Positions 19,370 to 27,646 of a DNA stretch of 33,859 bases are shown piece by piece. Positions within the stretch are counted from its first letter, which is position 1, and each line of letters opens with the position of its first letter. Origin of the DNA: Gracilibacteraceae bacterium (lineage in GTDB: Bacteria; Bacillota; Desulfitobacteriia; Desulfitobacteriales; Syntrophobotulaceae); the NCBI GenBank assembly GCA_031270805.1, contig JAISWK010000020.1, positions 1 through 33,859 on the forward strand. The letters run 5' to 3'. Both the position numbers and the translations under genes were made by a program. The notes below the pieces were generated by a model. It ran no database searches. It saw only the letters and a list, made by a program, of their open reading frames with translations, and had not been told where the DNA came from.

Positions 19370-21007
19370 GTGAAAAACTGGGCAACTATCGAAACCGATG
19401 TCCTGGTCATTGGCGCGGGACTGACCGGGCTTCGGGCAGCGTCCGCCGCTTCCCGGCTGGGGGCTTCTGTTTTGCTGGTGGGAAAATGCAAGAGCGCCTC
19501 ACCGGATATCATGGGTTTTAACGCGGCGGTGCAGGCTGAGGACAGCACGGTCTGCTATTATCGGGATGTCCGGGTAAGCGGCGCCTGGCTGAACGATCGG
19601 GCGATCAGCGAACAATTGGTGGGCGGCGTCACTGCGGAAATCCGTCTCCTGGAGGAACTGGGTCTTGGCTTCGATAAAAACGCGGATGGCAGCTATCATA
19701 CGATTATGACCTTGGGTTGCACCTACCCGCGCCTGGTACACGCCGGCGCGCTGACCGGGGTGAAAGCCATGCGGCTTTTAGAAGCCGACGCCGCCCGCCT
19801 TGGGGCCGCCCGGCGAGATATGATGGTGTTGGAACTATTGCTCGACGGCTCCAATCTGGCCGGCGCCGTGGCCTTTGATCTGCCGAGCGGCGAGTATCGG
19901 CTGATTCGGACCAAAGCGGCGGTACTCGCGGCCGGGGGCTGCGGGCGTATTTACCGGCGCACAACCTACCCGCCGGGTATCGGCGGCGACAGTTACGCAT
20001 TGGCTTACCGGGCCGGCGCCCGCTTGACCGATATGGAGTTTCAACAGTACGAGCCTTGTTGTTTTGTTTATCCGGAAGAATTGGCCGGCAATCTCCTGCC
20101 GACGACTTTGCTCAGGGCCGGAGCGCGTCTGCAGAACAATCGGGGTGAAGATGTGCTGGAGCGCTACGGTATGCGGATCGACAGCCTGCAGAAAGGCGAA
20201 CTGGCTCAGGCCATGGCCGCTGAGATTGCAGCCGGGCGGGGCACGGAACATGGCGGTTTATACTATGATGTATCAATTCTGCCCCGAGATCTGCTGGTCA
20301 GAGATCACAGCATCTTCTATGAAACACCGCTGAAAGCGGGGATTGATCTGACGACGGCATTGGCGGAAGTAGCGCCCTGCGCTCACACCTGCCTGGGCGG
20401 CGTCCAAATTACCGCCGATACGGACACCGGCATCAACGGTCTGTACGCCGCTGGCGAAGCGGTGGGTGGTGTTCATGGCGCCAATCGCATCGGCGGTTGT
20501 GCCGGCGCCGAAACTCTGGTCTTCGGGGGGCTGGCCGGCGCCCGGGCCGCCCGCCGGGCCGCAACAGACGGCTTTGTCTGCTCGCCGGAAAAACTGACCG
20601 GATTAGCCAAGGGCTCAACGGATGAAGCCGAGCGGCTTTTGGGGCGATCCGTCGGCGAAGCGCCCGGTGCGATCCACCGGGAATTGGGGGACATCATGAC
20701 GGAACACGCCGGGTTAGTGCGTTCACAGTCGGGGTTGGAACAAGCGGCGGTCGCGGTCGCCGGCCTGGAAGATCGTCTGGCGCATAGCCGGCTCGGCAGT
20801 CGGGCTGATATCCCACTCTATCACAGTTGCGTCAATATGTTGACGGTGGCGCAAATGCAGGTTGCATCCTCTCACTATCGCAAAAAAAGCCTTGGTGTAT
20901 ATTCTCGCGCTGATTCAGTGGACGCCGCCGCCGCAACGCGCTATAACACTGTGTTACAGCGGCAGGATGGCGTCATGCGGGTTACAACCGTGAGCCGCTT
21001 CGATTAA
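19370..21007 (+). CDS. FAD-dependent oxidoreductase of the SDH/FRD flavoprotein family (GTG start)
   Basis: DVLVIGAGLTGLRAASAASRLGASVLLVGK; AAVLAAGGCGRIYRRTTYPPGIGGDSYALAYRAGARLTDMEFQQYEP; LGGVQITADTDTGINGLYAAGEAVGGVHGANRIGGCAGAETLVFG. Confidence 0.9.
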   Translation: MKNWATIETDVLVIGAGLTGLRAASAASRLGASVLLVGKCKSASPDIMGFNAAVQAEDSTVCYYRDVRVSGAWLNDRAISEQLVGGVTAEIRLLEELGLGFDKNADGSYHTIMTLGCTYPRLVHAGALTGVKAMRLLEADAARLGAARRDMMVLELLLDGSNLAGAVAFDLPSGEYRLIRTKAAVLAAGGCGRIYRRTTYPPGIGGDSYALAYRAGARLTDMEFQQYEPCCFVYPEELAGNLLPTTLLRAGARLQNNRGEDVLERYGMRIDSLQKGELAQAMAAEIAAGRGTEHGGLYYDVSILPRDLLVRDHSIFYETPLKAGIDLTTALAEVAPCAHTCLGGVQITADTDTGINGLYAAGEAVGGVHGANRIGGCAGAETLVFGGLAGARAARRAATDGFVCSPEKLTGLAKGSTDEAERLLGRSVGEAPGAIHRELGDIMTEHAGLVRSQSGLEQAAVAVAGLEDRLAHSRLGSRADIPLYHSCVNMLTVAQMQVASSHYRKKSLGVYSRADSVDAAAATRYNTVLQRQDGVMRVTTVSRFD

Positions 21008-22512
21008 TGCCGGAAGGTGAAGGTATGAGGAAAAAAGCACTGCGCTTTAACGACCTGGATAATGTGGCGGTAGTCTTGGACGGACTGCAGGCCGGCGATC
21101 AAATACTGGTGAACGATCAACCGGCGGCGATAAGCGCCGGCGAGGGCGTGCCGGTCGGGCATAAAATCGCGTTGGCGGCTATTGCGGCCGGTGAACCGGT
21201 GTGTAAATACGGTCATCTGATCGGTTTGGCTACTGAGCATATTCCGGCTGGCGGCTATGTACACAGCCACAATCTGCGCGAACCCGAAGTCCAACGGCAG
21301 GAACTGGCCCTGGGCGGGTCGGCAAAGATCGCCGCCGAGTGCAATCTGACAGAGTTACCGCAGCTATCCGGCTATCGGCGGTGCAACGGCCAACTGGGTT
21401 TTCGCAATCATTTGCTGATCCTTTCGACCGTGGTTTGCGCCAACCAGATTGTCCAGGACTACGGCGCCGCTCATCGGGATGCTGTTACGATTACCAACCC
21501 CAGCGGCTGTATCATCCTGCCGGAAGAAGCCGCCCAGCTCAGGGCGATGCTGCTGGGCCTGGCCCGCAACCCCAATATCGGAGCGGTAATTTTTGTCGGT
21601 CTGGGCTGTGAGAGTACCGAAGCGGAGTGGTTTTACGAACAGGTGCAGGCCGAGAAGCCGGCGGCTTTTATCCGGCAGCAGTCCGAACATTCTTCCGGGC
21701 AGGCATACGCCAAACTGGAGACCATGGCTGCGGATCTGCAGCAAAAACTGGCGGCCCAGCGGCGTGAGCCGGCCAGCTTGGCCGACGTCCGGCTGGGTAC
21801 GGAGTGCGGCGGTTCCGACTGGACCACAGCTATCGTATCCAACCCGGCGATCGGTTATGTTTCCGATCTGGTGGTAAAAAACGGCGGTATTTCTTTACTG
21901 GGCGAAACCGTCGGCTGGTTCGGAGGCGAAGCCGCGTTGCTCAAGCAGGCGCGCAATCCCCAGGTGGCCGGCGATATTGTCAGTTTACTGGATCGGGTTT
22001 ATCACCGGGCGCGGGCTATGGGCCGCCGTATCGAAGAAGGCAATCCGTCGCCAGGCAATCGAGCCGGAGGGCTAAGCACGCTGGCGGAAAAAGCGCTGGG
22101 CAACGTGCGGAAAGGCGGTACGGCGCCGATTGAGGGTGTGTTGGCCGTGGCTGAACAGCCGGCGGGTAAAGGTTTGTATGTTCTGGATAACGCCGGGTTG
22201 GATCCGGTGTCGCTTCTGCAGCTGACCGCATCTTCCGCCAATATTATACTTTTCAGTACCGGCCGCGGCACGCCAGTGGGGACGCCGCTGGCTCCAGCCA
22301 TCAAACTGACCGGCTCGCCGGAGGCGGTCGCCTGTTTCGGCGTTCATCTGGACGTAGATTTATCCCCGGTGATAACCGGCGGAATGAGTATGGCGGCGGC
22401 GGGGCAAGCGCTATTTGAGACAATGCTGGCTGTGGCGGAAGGCCGCCTGACGGCGGCGGAGCGTTTTGGCCACCGGGAGTACGCCTTTCCCTTGATGATG
22501 GGCGTTTTATAG
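21007..22512 (+). CDS. UxaA family hydrolase/dehydratase (N-terminal SAF plus UxaA domain)
   Basis: SAF-like ISAGEGVPVGHKIALAAIAAGEPVCKYGHLIGLA; then NGQLGFRNHLLILSTVVCAN...GLGCES...GTECGGSDWTTAIVSNPAIGYVSDLVVKNGG. Confidence 0.88.
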   Translation: MPEGEGMRKKALRFNDLDNVAVVLDGLQAGDQILVNDQPAAISAGEGVPVGHKIALAAIAAGEPVCKYGHLIGLATEHIPAGGYVHSHNLREPEVQRQELALGGSAKIAAECNLTELPQLSGYRRCNGQLGFRNHLLILSTVVCANQIVQDYGAAHRDAVTITNPSGCIILPEEAAQLRAMLLGLARNPNIGAVIFVGLGCESTEAEWFYEQVQAEKPAAFIRQQSEHSSGQAYAKLETMAADLQQKLAAQRREPASLADVRLGTECGGSDWTTAIVSNPAIGYVSDLVVKNGGISLLGETVGWFGGEAALLKQARNPQVAGDIVSLLDRVYHRARAMGRRIEEGNPSPGNRAGGLSTLAEKALGNVRKGGTAPIEGVLAVAEQPAGKGLYVLDNAGLDPVSLLQLTASSANIILFSTGRGTPVGTPLAPAIKLTGSPEAVACFGVHLDVDLSPVITGGMSMAAAGQALFETMLAVAEGRLTAAERFGHREYAFPLMMGVL

Positions 22513-22571
22513 CGGGCGGACGGCAGCCCGCGCCGGAGAATTTTTTTACCGAAAGAAAGGATGAGCAGACG

Positions 22572-24008
22572 ATGAAGATGTTGATCAACGGACAACGCAC
22601 GGGAGCCTCGGACGGCGGCGTCCTGGAAGTGTGCAATCCGGCCACCGGCGCTCTGTTGGACACTGTACCGGCGGCGACCGCCGCTGACCTGGAGCGAGCG
22701 CTGACGGCGGCGCAAAAAGGCTGGCCCGCCTGGGCCGGTACGCCGCTGTTCGAACGGGGGGCGATCCTGCGGCGTTTTGTCCGCAGCATCGACGAACACA
22801 ACGAAGAACTGAGTCTGTTGCTGTGCCGGGAAATGGGGAAACCGATCAGCGAGGCCCGTAATGATTTCGGCAGCGTCAAGCATTTGTTTAACGGTTTTGT
22901 CGAGGCGGCCAACCAATTGACCGGCATGACTATGCCCCTGGGTGTGCAAGAAGGCCGGGAGAAGGATTTTGAGCTGGCGATCCGGGAGCCTTTGGGCGTC
23001 GTCGCCTGCATCATTCCGTTTAACGCACCCTTGGTGCTTTTTAGTCATAAAGTAGCACCGGCTTTGATCGCCGGCAACGCAGTGATCGTCAAACCGGCCA
23101 GCGACGATCCGCTGGTGCTGCTGCGCCTGGGTGAATTGCTCTGGGAAGCCGGCGTTCCCGGCGACGTGTTCCAGATGATCACAGGCAGCGGCGCCCAGAT
23201 CGGCAGTCTCCTGGCCGGCGATCCGCGTGTCGCCAAAGTCAGTTTTACCGGCAGCACTGAGGTCGGTCTGGCGATAGCTCGGGCAGCGGCGGCTAACATG
23301 GGGCATACCGGACTGGAACTCGGCGGCAACGCACCTTTTGTCGTCATGGCCGACGCTGATATCGACCGGGCGGCGGCGGAGGCGGCGGCAGGTCGGGCTA
23401 CCTATGTGACCGGTCAGATTTGCAATGTCGCCAAGCGCTTCCTGATACACCGTTCCGTCAAGGCGGCTTTCACCGCTAATTTGATCGATCGGTTGCAAAA
23501 AATTATCATCGGTGATCCGGAAGATCCGGCGACGCAAATGGGCACCTTGATCAGCGAGAGCGCCGCCCGGGAAGTAGAACGCCAGGTGGCGCACACGGTC
23601 AGTCAGGGCGCGAAACTTATTTACGGTGGGGTGCGCAGCGGCGCTTATTACACGCCGGCGGTACTGGACGAAGTAACCGGTGCTATGGACATTGCCCATG
23701 ATATGGAAGTTTTTGGGCCGGTATTTCCGCTGCTCACCTTTGATACACTGGAAGAAGCCATTGATCTGAGCAACGATACAATCTTCGGGCTGGGGGCTGG
23801 CATCATGACGGGCGATATGAGTATCGCCCTGCGATTTGCCATGGCTGTCCAGGCCGGCAGTGTGATTATCAATGGGCAGAGTTTTTACCGCAGTTTTATG
23901 ATGCCCTTCGGCGGGTACAAACAGAGCGGCGGCGGTCGGGAGGGACTCACGGTCTCGCTCCAGGAAGTAACCCAACTGAAGAGCATTGTCTTCAAAAATG
24001 TGTTATAG
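22572..24008 (+). CDS. Aldehyde dehydrogenase (NAD(P)-dependent family)
   Basis: VACIIPFNAPLVLFSHKVAPALIAGNAVIVKPA; FTGSTEVG; LELGGNAPFVVMADADID; catalytic Cys in GQICNVAKR. Confidence 0.93.
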   Translation: MKMLINGQRTGASDGGVLEVCNPATGALLDTVPAATAADLERALTAAQKGWPAWAGTPLFERGAILRRFVRSIDEHNEELSLLLCREMGKPISEARNDFGSVKHLFNGFVEAANQLTGMTMPLGVQEGREKDFELAIREPLGVVACIIPFNAPLVLFSHKVAPALIAGNAVIVKPASDDPLVLLRLGELLWEAGVPGDVFQMITGSGAQIGSLLAGDPRVAKVSFTGSTEVGLAIARAAAANMGHTGLELGGNAPFVVMADADIDRAAAEAAAGRATYVTGQICNVAKRFLIHRSVKAAFTANLIDRLQKIIIGDPEDPATQMGTLISESAAREVERQVAHTVSQGAKLIYGGVRSGAYYTPAVLDEVTGAMDIAHDMEVFGPVFPLLTFDTLEEAIDLSNDTIFGLGAGIMTGDMSIALRFAMAVQAGSVIINGQSFYRSFMMPFGGYKQSGGGREGLTVSLQEVTQLKSIVFKNVL

Positions 24009-24022
24009 CGGGGAGGCGCGCC

Positions 24023-24523
24023 ATGCTTAGCAAGCTGACCAATAGAGCGATTGGACTCCTGGAGAGAATAGTGCTAGCCATGCTGGCGGTTGCGGTGCTG
24101 GTAATCGCCCTGCAGGTCGTCATGCGCTACGTCGTGGGTCAGCCCTTAGGCTGGACCGAACAAATGGCGCGCTATCTGTTCATTTGGATGGTAATGCTCG
24201 GGATTCCGATCATGTTTCACCGTAAGATTTTCATGGCGTTCGACTTGCTTTTGCAAGCTCTGCCCAAGATCGTTCAGCTGGTAATGAACTATGTGATCAA
24301 GCTGTCAATTTGCTTCTTTGCCGCTTACTGGCTCTGGTACAGCCTGCAGCTCATCGCCGCCACCTGGGGCAAGCTGACCAGCGGCATCAAGATGCCTCTG
24401 GCGGTCATATACAGCGCCCAGCCGACTTGCGCGTTTTTCCTGTTGTTGGTTATCCTGACCCAGATCGCGGAAGACATAGCGGCTGCAAAACACCGGGCGA
24501 AAGGAGGCGGCGCCGCGTGCTGA
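24023..24523 (+). CDS. TRAP transporter small permease (DctQ-like)
   Basis: VMRYVVGQPLGWTEQMARYLFIWMVMLGIPIMFHRKIFMAFD; followed by DctM-like and DctP-like genes. Confidence 0.9.
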   Translation: MLSKLTNRAIGLLERIVLAMLAVAVLVIALQVVMRYVVGQPLGWTEQMARYLFIWMVMLGIPIMFHRKIFMAFDLLLQALPKIVQLVMNYVIKLSICFFAAYWLWYSLQLIAATWGKLTSGIKMPLAVIYSAQPTCAFFLLLVILTQIAEDIAAAKHRAKGGGAAC

Positions 24524-25788
24524 TTTTTATAGCTGTCTGCTTTTTTGTCACGCTGTTTCTGGGTTTTCCTATTGCCATCGCCATGGGCCTTACTTCGGTG
24601 TTGGCCCTGATCGCCGATCCGAACCTGCCCAGCCTGGTGATGGCGCAAAAACTCTTTACAGCGGCGGATTCTTTCGCTCTGATGGCAATTCCATTTTTCA
24701 TGCTGGCGGGCAAAATCATGGAAGCCACGGGCATCACCGATGAATTGGTAAATTTTGCCAAAACATTGGTGGGCCACATTCGCGGCGGCCTGGGGCACAC
24801 GGTCGTCTTAGCCGGTACGCTGATGGCCGGGATCTCCGGTTCGCAAAACGCCGACGCCTCGGCCATTGGCGCCATCACTTTGCCGGCCTTGCGGCGGGAC
24901 GGCTATGAAGACGGCTTCGCGGTCAGCATCGTCGCTGCGGCCGGCGGCCTGGGTCCGATCATTCCGCCCAGTATTATCATGATCATTTACGCGACGCTGA
25001 CCAATATGAACGTGGGGAAGCTATTCCTGGCCGGTTATATCCCGGGCCTGATGCTGGCTCTCGGCTACATGGCGATCATCGCCGTTTATGCCCGAATGCA
25101 CAATCTGCCGCGCAGCCGCTTCGTCGGTTGGCAGGCAGTGGGGCGGGGTTTTCTCAAAGCAATCTGGGCGCTATTCATGCCGGCGATCATTATTGTCGGC
25201 ATCCTGAGCGGCGTTTTCACCGCCACCGAGTCCGGCGTGATCGCAGTTCTCTACGGCCTGGTCTATGGTATCGTTACTCGCACGATCAACTTGGCCAAAC
25301 TCCGGGAATGCTTGCTGGAAGCCGTAGTTGTGACCGCGATCCCCATGGCGATCATCATCATGGCCAACCTGCTCGGCTACCTACTGACCCGGCAGAATCT
25401 GGCAAATATCGTGGCGGAGTTTGTCACCGGCATCGTCGCCGGGCCTTACTCATTTTATTTTGTCCTGATGGCGATCCTGCTTTTTGCCGGAATGTTTATT
25501 GACGGTACGGCGACATTGCTGCTGTTAGTGCCGGTTTTGCTGCCCATGGTGGACATTTTGGATCTAAACCCCTTGCATTTTGCCCTGATCTTCCTTTTGT
25601 CACTGCAGACTGCCGGCCTGACGCCGCCGGTGGGTCCGCTCCTGTTCATCGTCGCCGGCATCGGTCAGGTTCCGCTGAAAAAGTGCGTGCTGCCGGTGCT
25701 TCCCTTCATCTGCATTATGCTTTTCTGCGTCGTTTTGATCATCTTTTTCCCGGGGATCGTCACCTTTATTCCGGGTTTGATCAAATAG
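24517..25788 (+). CDS. TRAP transporter large permease (DctM-like)
   Basis: GTG start after aaaggagg; FFMLAGKIMEATGITDELVNFAKTLVGHIRGGLGHTVVLAGTLMAGISGSQNADASAIG; PIIPPSIIMIIYA. Confidence 0.93.
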   Translation: MLIFIAVCFFVTLFLGFPIAIAMGLTSVLALIADPNLPSLVMAQKLFTAADSFALMAIPFFMLAGKIMEATGITDELVNFAKTLVGHIRGGLGHTVVLAGTLMAGISGSQNADASAIGAITLPALRRDGYEDGFAVSIVAAAGGLGPIIPPSIIMIIYATLTNMNVGKLFLAGYIPGLMLALGYMAIIAVYARMHNLPRSRFVGWQAVGRGFLKAIWALFMPAIIIVGILSGVFTATESGVIAVLYGLVYGIVTRTINLAKLRECLLEAVVVTAIPMAIIIMANLLGYLLTRQNLANIVAEFVTGIVAGPYSFYFVLMAILLFAGMFIDGTATLLLLVPVLLPMVDILDLNPLHFALIFLLSLQTAGLTPPVGPLLFIVAGIGQVPLKKCVLPVLPFICIMLFCVVLIIFFPGIVTFIPGLIK

Positions 25789-25863
25789 TGCAGCAACGCC
25801 TGCCGGCGCAGTTAATTATAAAAGTTGACACTTAAGGTACGTGAACTCGAAAGGAGAATGTAA

Positions 25864-26904
25864 ATGCCAAGTAAAAAGTTACTCGCGGTATTGCTCAGTC
25901 TGTGCTTGGCGGCGGTGTTGGCGACCGGTTGCGGTCAGTCCCCCGCCGAGCAACCGGCGGCCACCGGGCCGGGACCGGCGTCGACGCCTGCGGAAAAGGT
26001 GGTGCTGAAGATCGGCTATGGCGGCTCCCCCGATATGACGGCGCCCAGTTATGTTCAGATCTGGGCTGATCGAGTGTCGGAGGCGACGGAGGGGCGGATT
26101 TCTTTTGAGATCTATCCCTCGGGACAACTCGGCACTCTGGTGGAAATGCTGGAAGCCTGTGAACTGGGCACTTTGGACGTGACTTTGAACGACCCCTCGC
26201 TGATGGAAACTTACCTGCCGGAGATCGCTCTGCTTTCCCTGCCGTTTATCATTAAGGACTATGCCCACATGGATACGGTCTTTAACGGCGAAGTCGGCGA
26301 CACAATGATCGCCCGCCTGGATGAACAGTCAAATCTGCATGTGATGGGCTGGGTTTGGAACGGTTTTCGCAGCATTTGCGCCAAGAAACCGCTCCGGACG
26401 CTGGCGGACTGCGAAAATCTGGTTATCCGCTCCCCGGAGAGCGATATCTATGTGAATACCTTCCGCCTGCTGGGCATGAGCCCGACGCCGGTACCATTGA
26501 ACGAGACATTCACCGCTATGCAAACCGGTGTGGTGGAAGCGGTGGACAGCCCGATTGAAAACTTTGTCAAAATGAGCTTTTATGAATTGGGCAAGAACAT
26601 TTTAATTTCCAATCACCTGGCCTCTTCTTTGAGCCTGATCTTTAATCAGGACAAATGGGATTCCTTCAGCGCGGAGGATCAAAAACTAATGCTGGACATC
26701 TATGACGAAGTCTTTGTCCAATGCAACCAGGACGTGATTGCCGCAGAACAGACTTATTACGATCAGCTGGTTGATCTGGGCTGCGCCATGACCGAGTTTG
26801 AAAACCGGCAGGAGGTTGTGAACCGGTTCACCGATTACTGGACGCAGTTTGCTCAAACCAATAATTGCCAGGATTTACTGCAACAGATCATTGACTCGAT
26901 GTGA
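25864..26904 (+). CDS. TRAP transporter substrate-binding lipoprotein (DctP-like)
   Basis: Lipobox LATGC; VSEATEGRISFEIYPSGQLGTLVEMLEACELGTLDVTL; RSPESDIYVNTFRLLGMSPTPVPLNETFTAMQTGVVEAVDSP. Confidence 0.93.
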   Translation: MPSKKLLAVLLSLCLAAVLATGCGQSPAEQPAATGPGPASTPAEKVVLKIGYGGSPDMTAPSYVQIWADRVSEATEGRISFEIYPSGQLGTLVEMLEACELGTLDVTLNDPSLMETYLPEIALLSLPFIIKDYAHMDTVFNGEVGDTMIARLDEQSNLHVMGWVWNGFRSICAKKPLRTLADCENLVIRSPESDIYVNTFRLLGMSPTPVPLNETFTAMQTGVVEAVDSPIENFVKMSFYELGKNILISNHLASSLSLIFNQDKWDSFSAEDQKLMLDIYDEVFVQCNQDVIAAEQTYYDQLVDLGCAMTEFENRQEVVNRFTDYWTQFAQTNNCQDLLQQIIDSM

Positions 26905-26917
26905 AGGGAGAGAAGTT

Positions 26918-27616
26918 ATGGAAAAAGAGAAAATCGCCGCCATTGTGAAACGGATTGACCACACGATCTTGGCGCCGGTCACAACCTGGGCGGAGATTAA
27001 AGCTCTGCTGGATGAGGCTATTGCGTACCAGGTCGCTTCGGTGGCTCTCCCGATGTCCTATATCAAAGATGCAGCGGATTACGCGCAAGGCCGGGTGGTA
27101 GTGCAGTGCCCCATCGGTTATCCTGCCGGCTATACGACGACCGCAGTGAAAGTATTTGAAATTGAGGACGCCAAGCGGAACGGGGCGACTGAGTTTGATA
27201 TGGTGATCAACCTGGGCTGGGTCAAGGATAAGCGCTGGCAGGATTTAGAGAACGAGATCCGGGCCTGCAAAGCCGCCGCCGGCGATTTGATTTTGAAAGT
27301 CATCGTGGAAGCCGGACTTTTGACGGAAGAAGAAAAAGTCAAAATGTGCGAGATCATCACCACCGCCGGCGCGGATTTCATCAAGACCGCCACCGGATAC
27401 AACACTACCTGGGAAGGATATAACAAAGGCGTCGCCACGGTTGAGGACGTGGAACTCTTCAAGCGGCATTTGGGTCCGGGTGTCAGGATAAAAGCCGCCG
27501 GTGGTATGTATACCCTGGAAGACGCTTATAAATTCGTGGCTCTGGGCGCCGAACGGCTGGGATCGAAGGCGCTTTTGGGCATCGCCCGAGAAGAGGGTTT
27601 TCAGCCCGAGACTTGA
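26918..27616 (+). CDS. deoC: DeoC-like (deoxyribose-phosphate aldolase family) class I aldolase
   Basis: TTTAVKVFEIEDAKRNGATEFDMVINLGWVKD; LKVIVEAG; GADFIKTATGYN; VRIKAAGGMYTLEDA. Start at 26918 after gggagaga. Confidence 0.85.
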   Translation: MEKEKIAAIVKRIDHTILAPVTTWAEIKALLDEAIAYQVASVALPMSYIKDAADYAQGRVVVQCPIGYPAGYTTTAVKVFEIEDAKRNGATEFDMVINLGWVKDKRWQDLENEIRACKAAAGDLILKVIVEAGLLTEEEKVKMCEIITTAGADFIKTATGYNTTWEGYNKGVATVEDVELFKRHLGPGVRIKAAGGMYTLEDAYKFVALGAERLGSKALLGIAREEGFQPET

Positions 27617-27641
27617 AAAAGACCGCCTGTCGTGCGATAAT
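27613..27641 (+). promoter_or_regulatory. Vegetative-type promoter for the activator gene (TTGAAA-N17-GATAAT), leaderless configuration
   Basis: -35 27613-27618, 17-nt spacer, -10 27636-27641; ATG at 27647; no Shine-Dalgarno seen. Confidence 0.55.
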
Positions 27642-27646
27642 GAGTT

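Noticed and set aside
22344-23975. 543-aa minus-strand ORF antisense to the aldehyde dehydrogenase
   Set aside because: The ALDH on the plus strand has complete catalytic motifs; the antisense translation has none and reflects codon-composition bias.
26918-27616. deo-type nucleoside catabolic operon
   Set aside because: No phosphopentomutase, nucleoside phosphorylase or cytidine deaminase is seen; the aldolase is embedded in the TRAP/sigma-54 locus.
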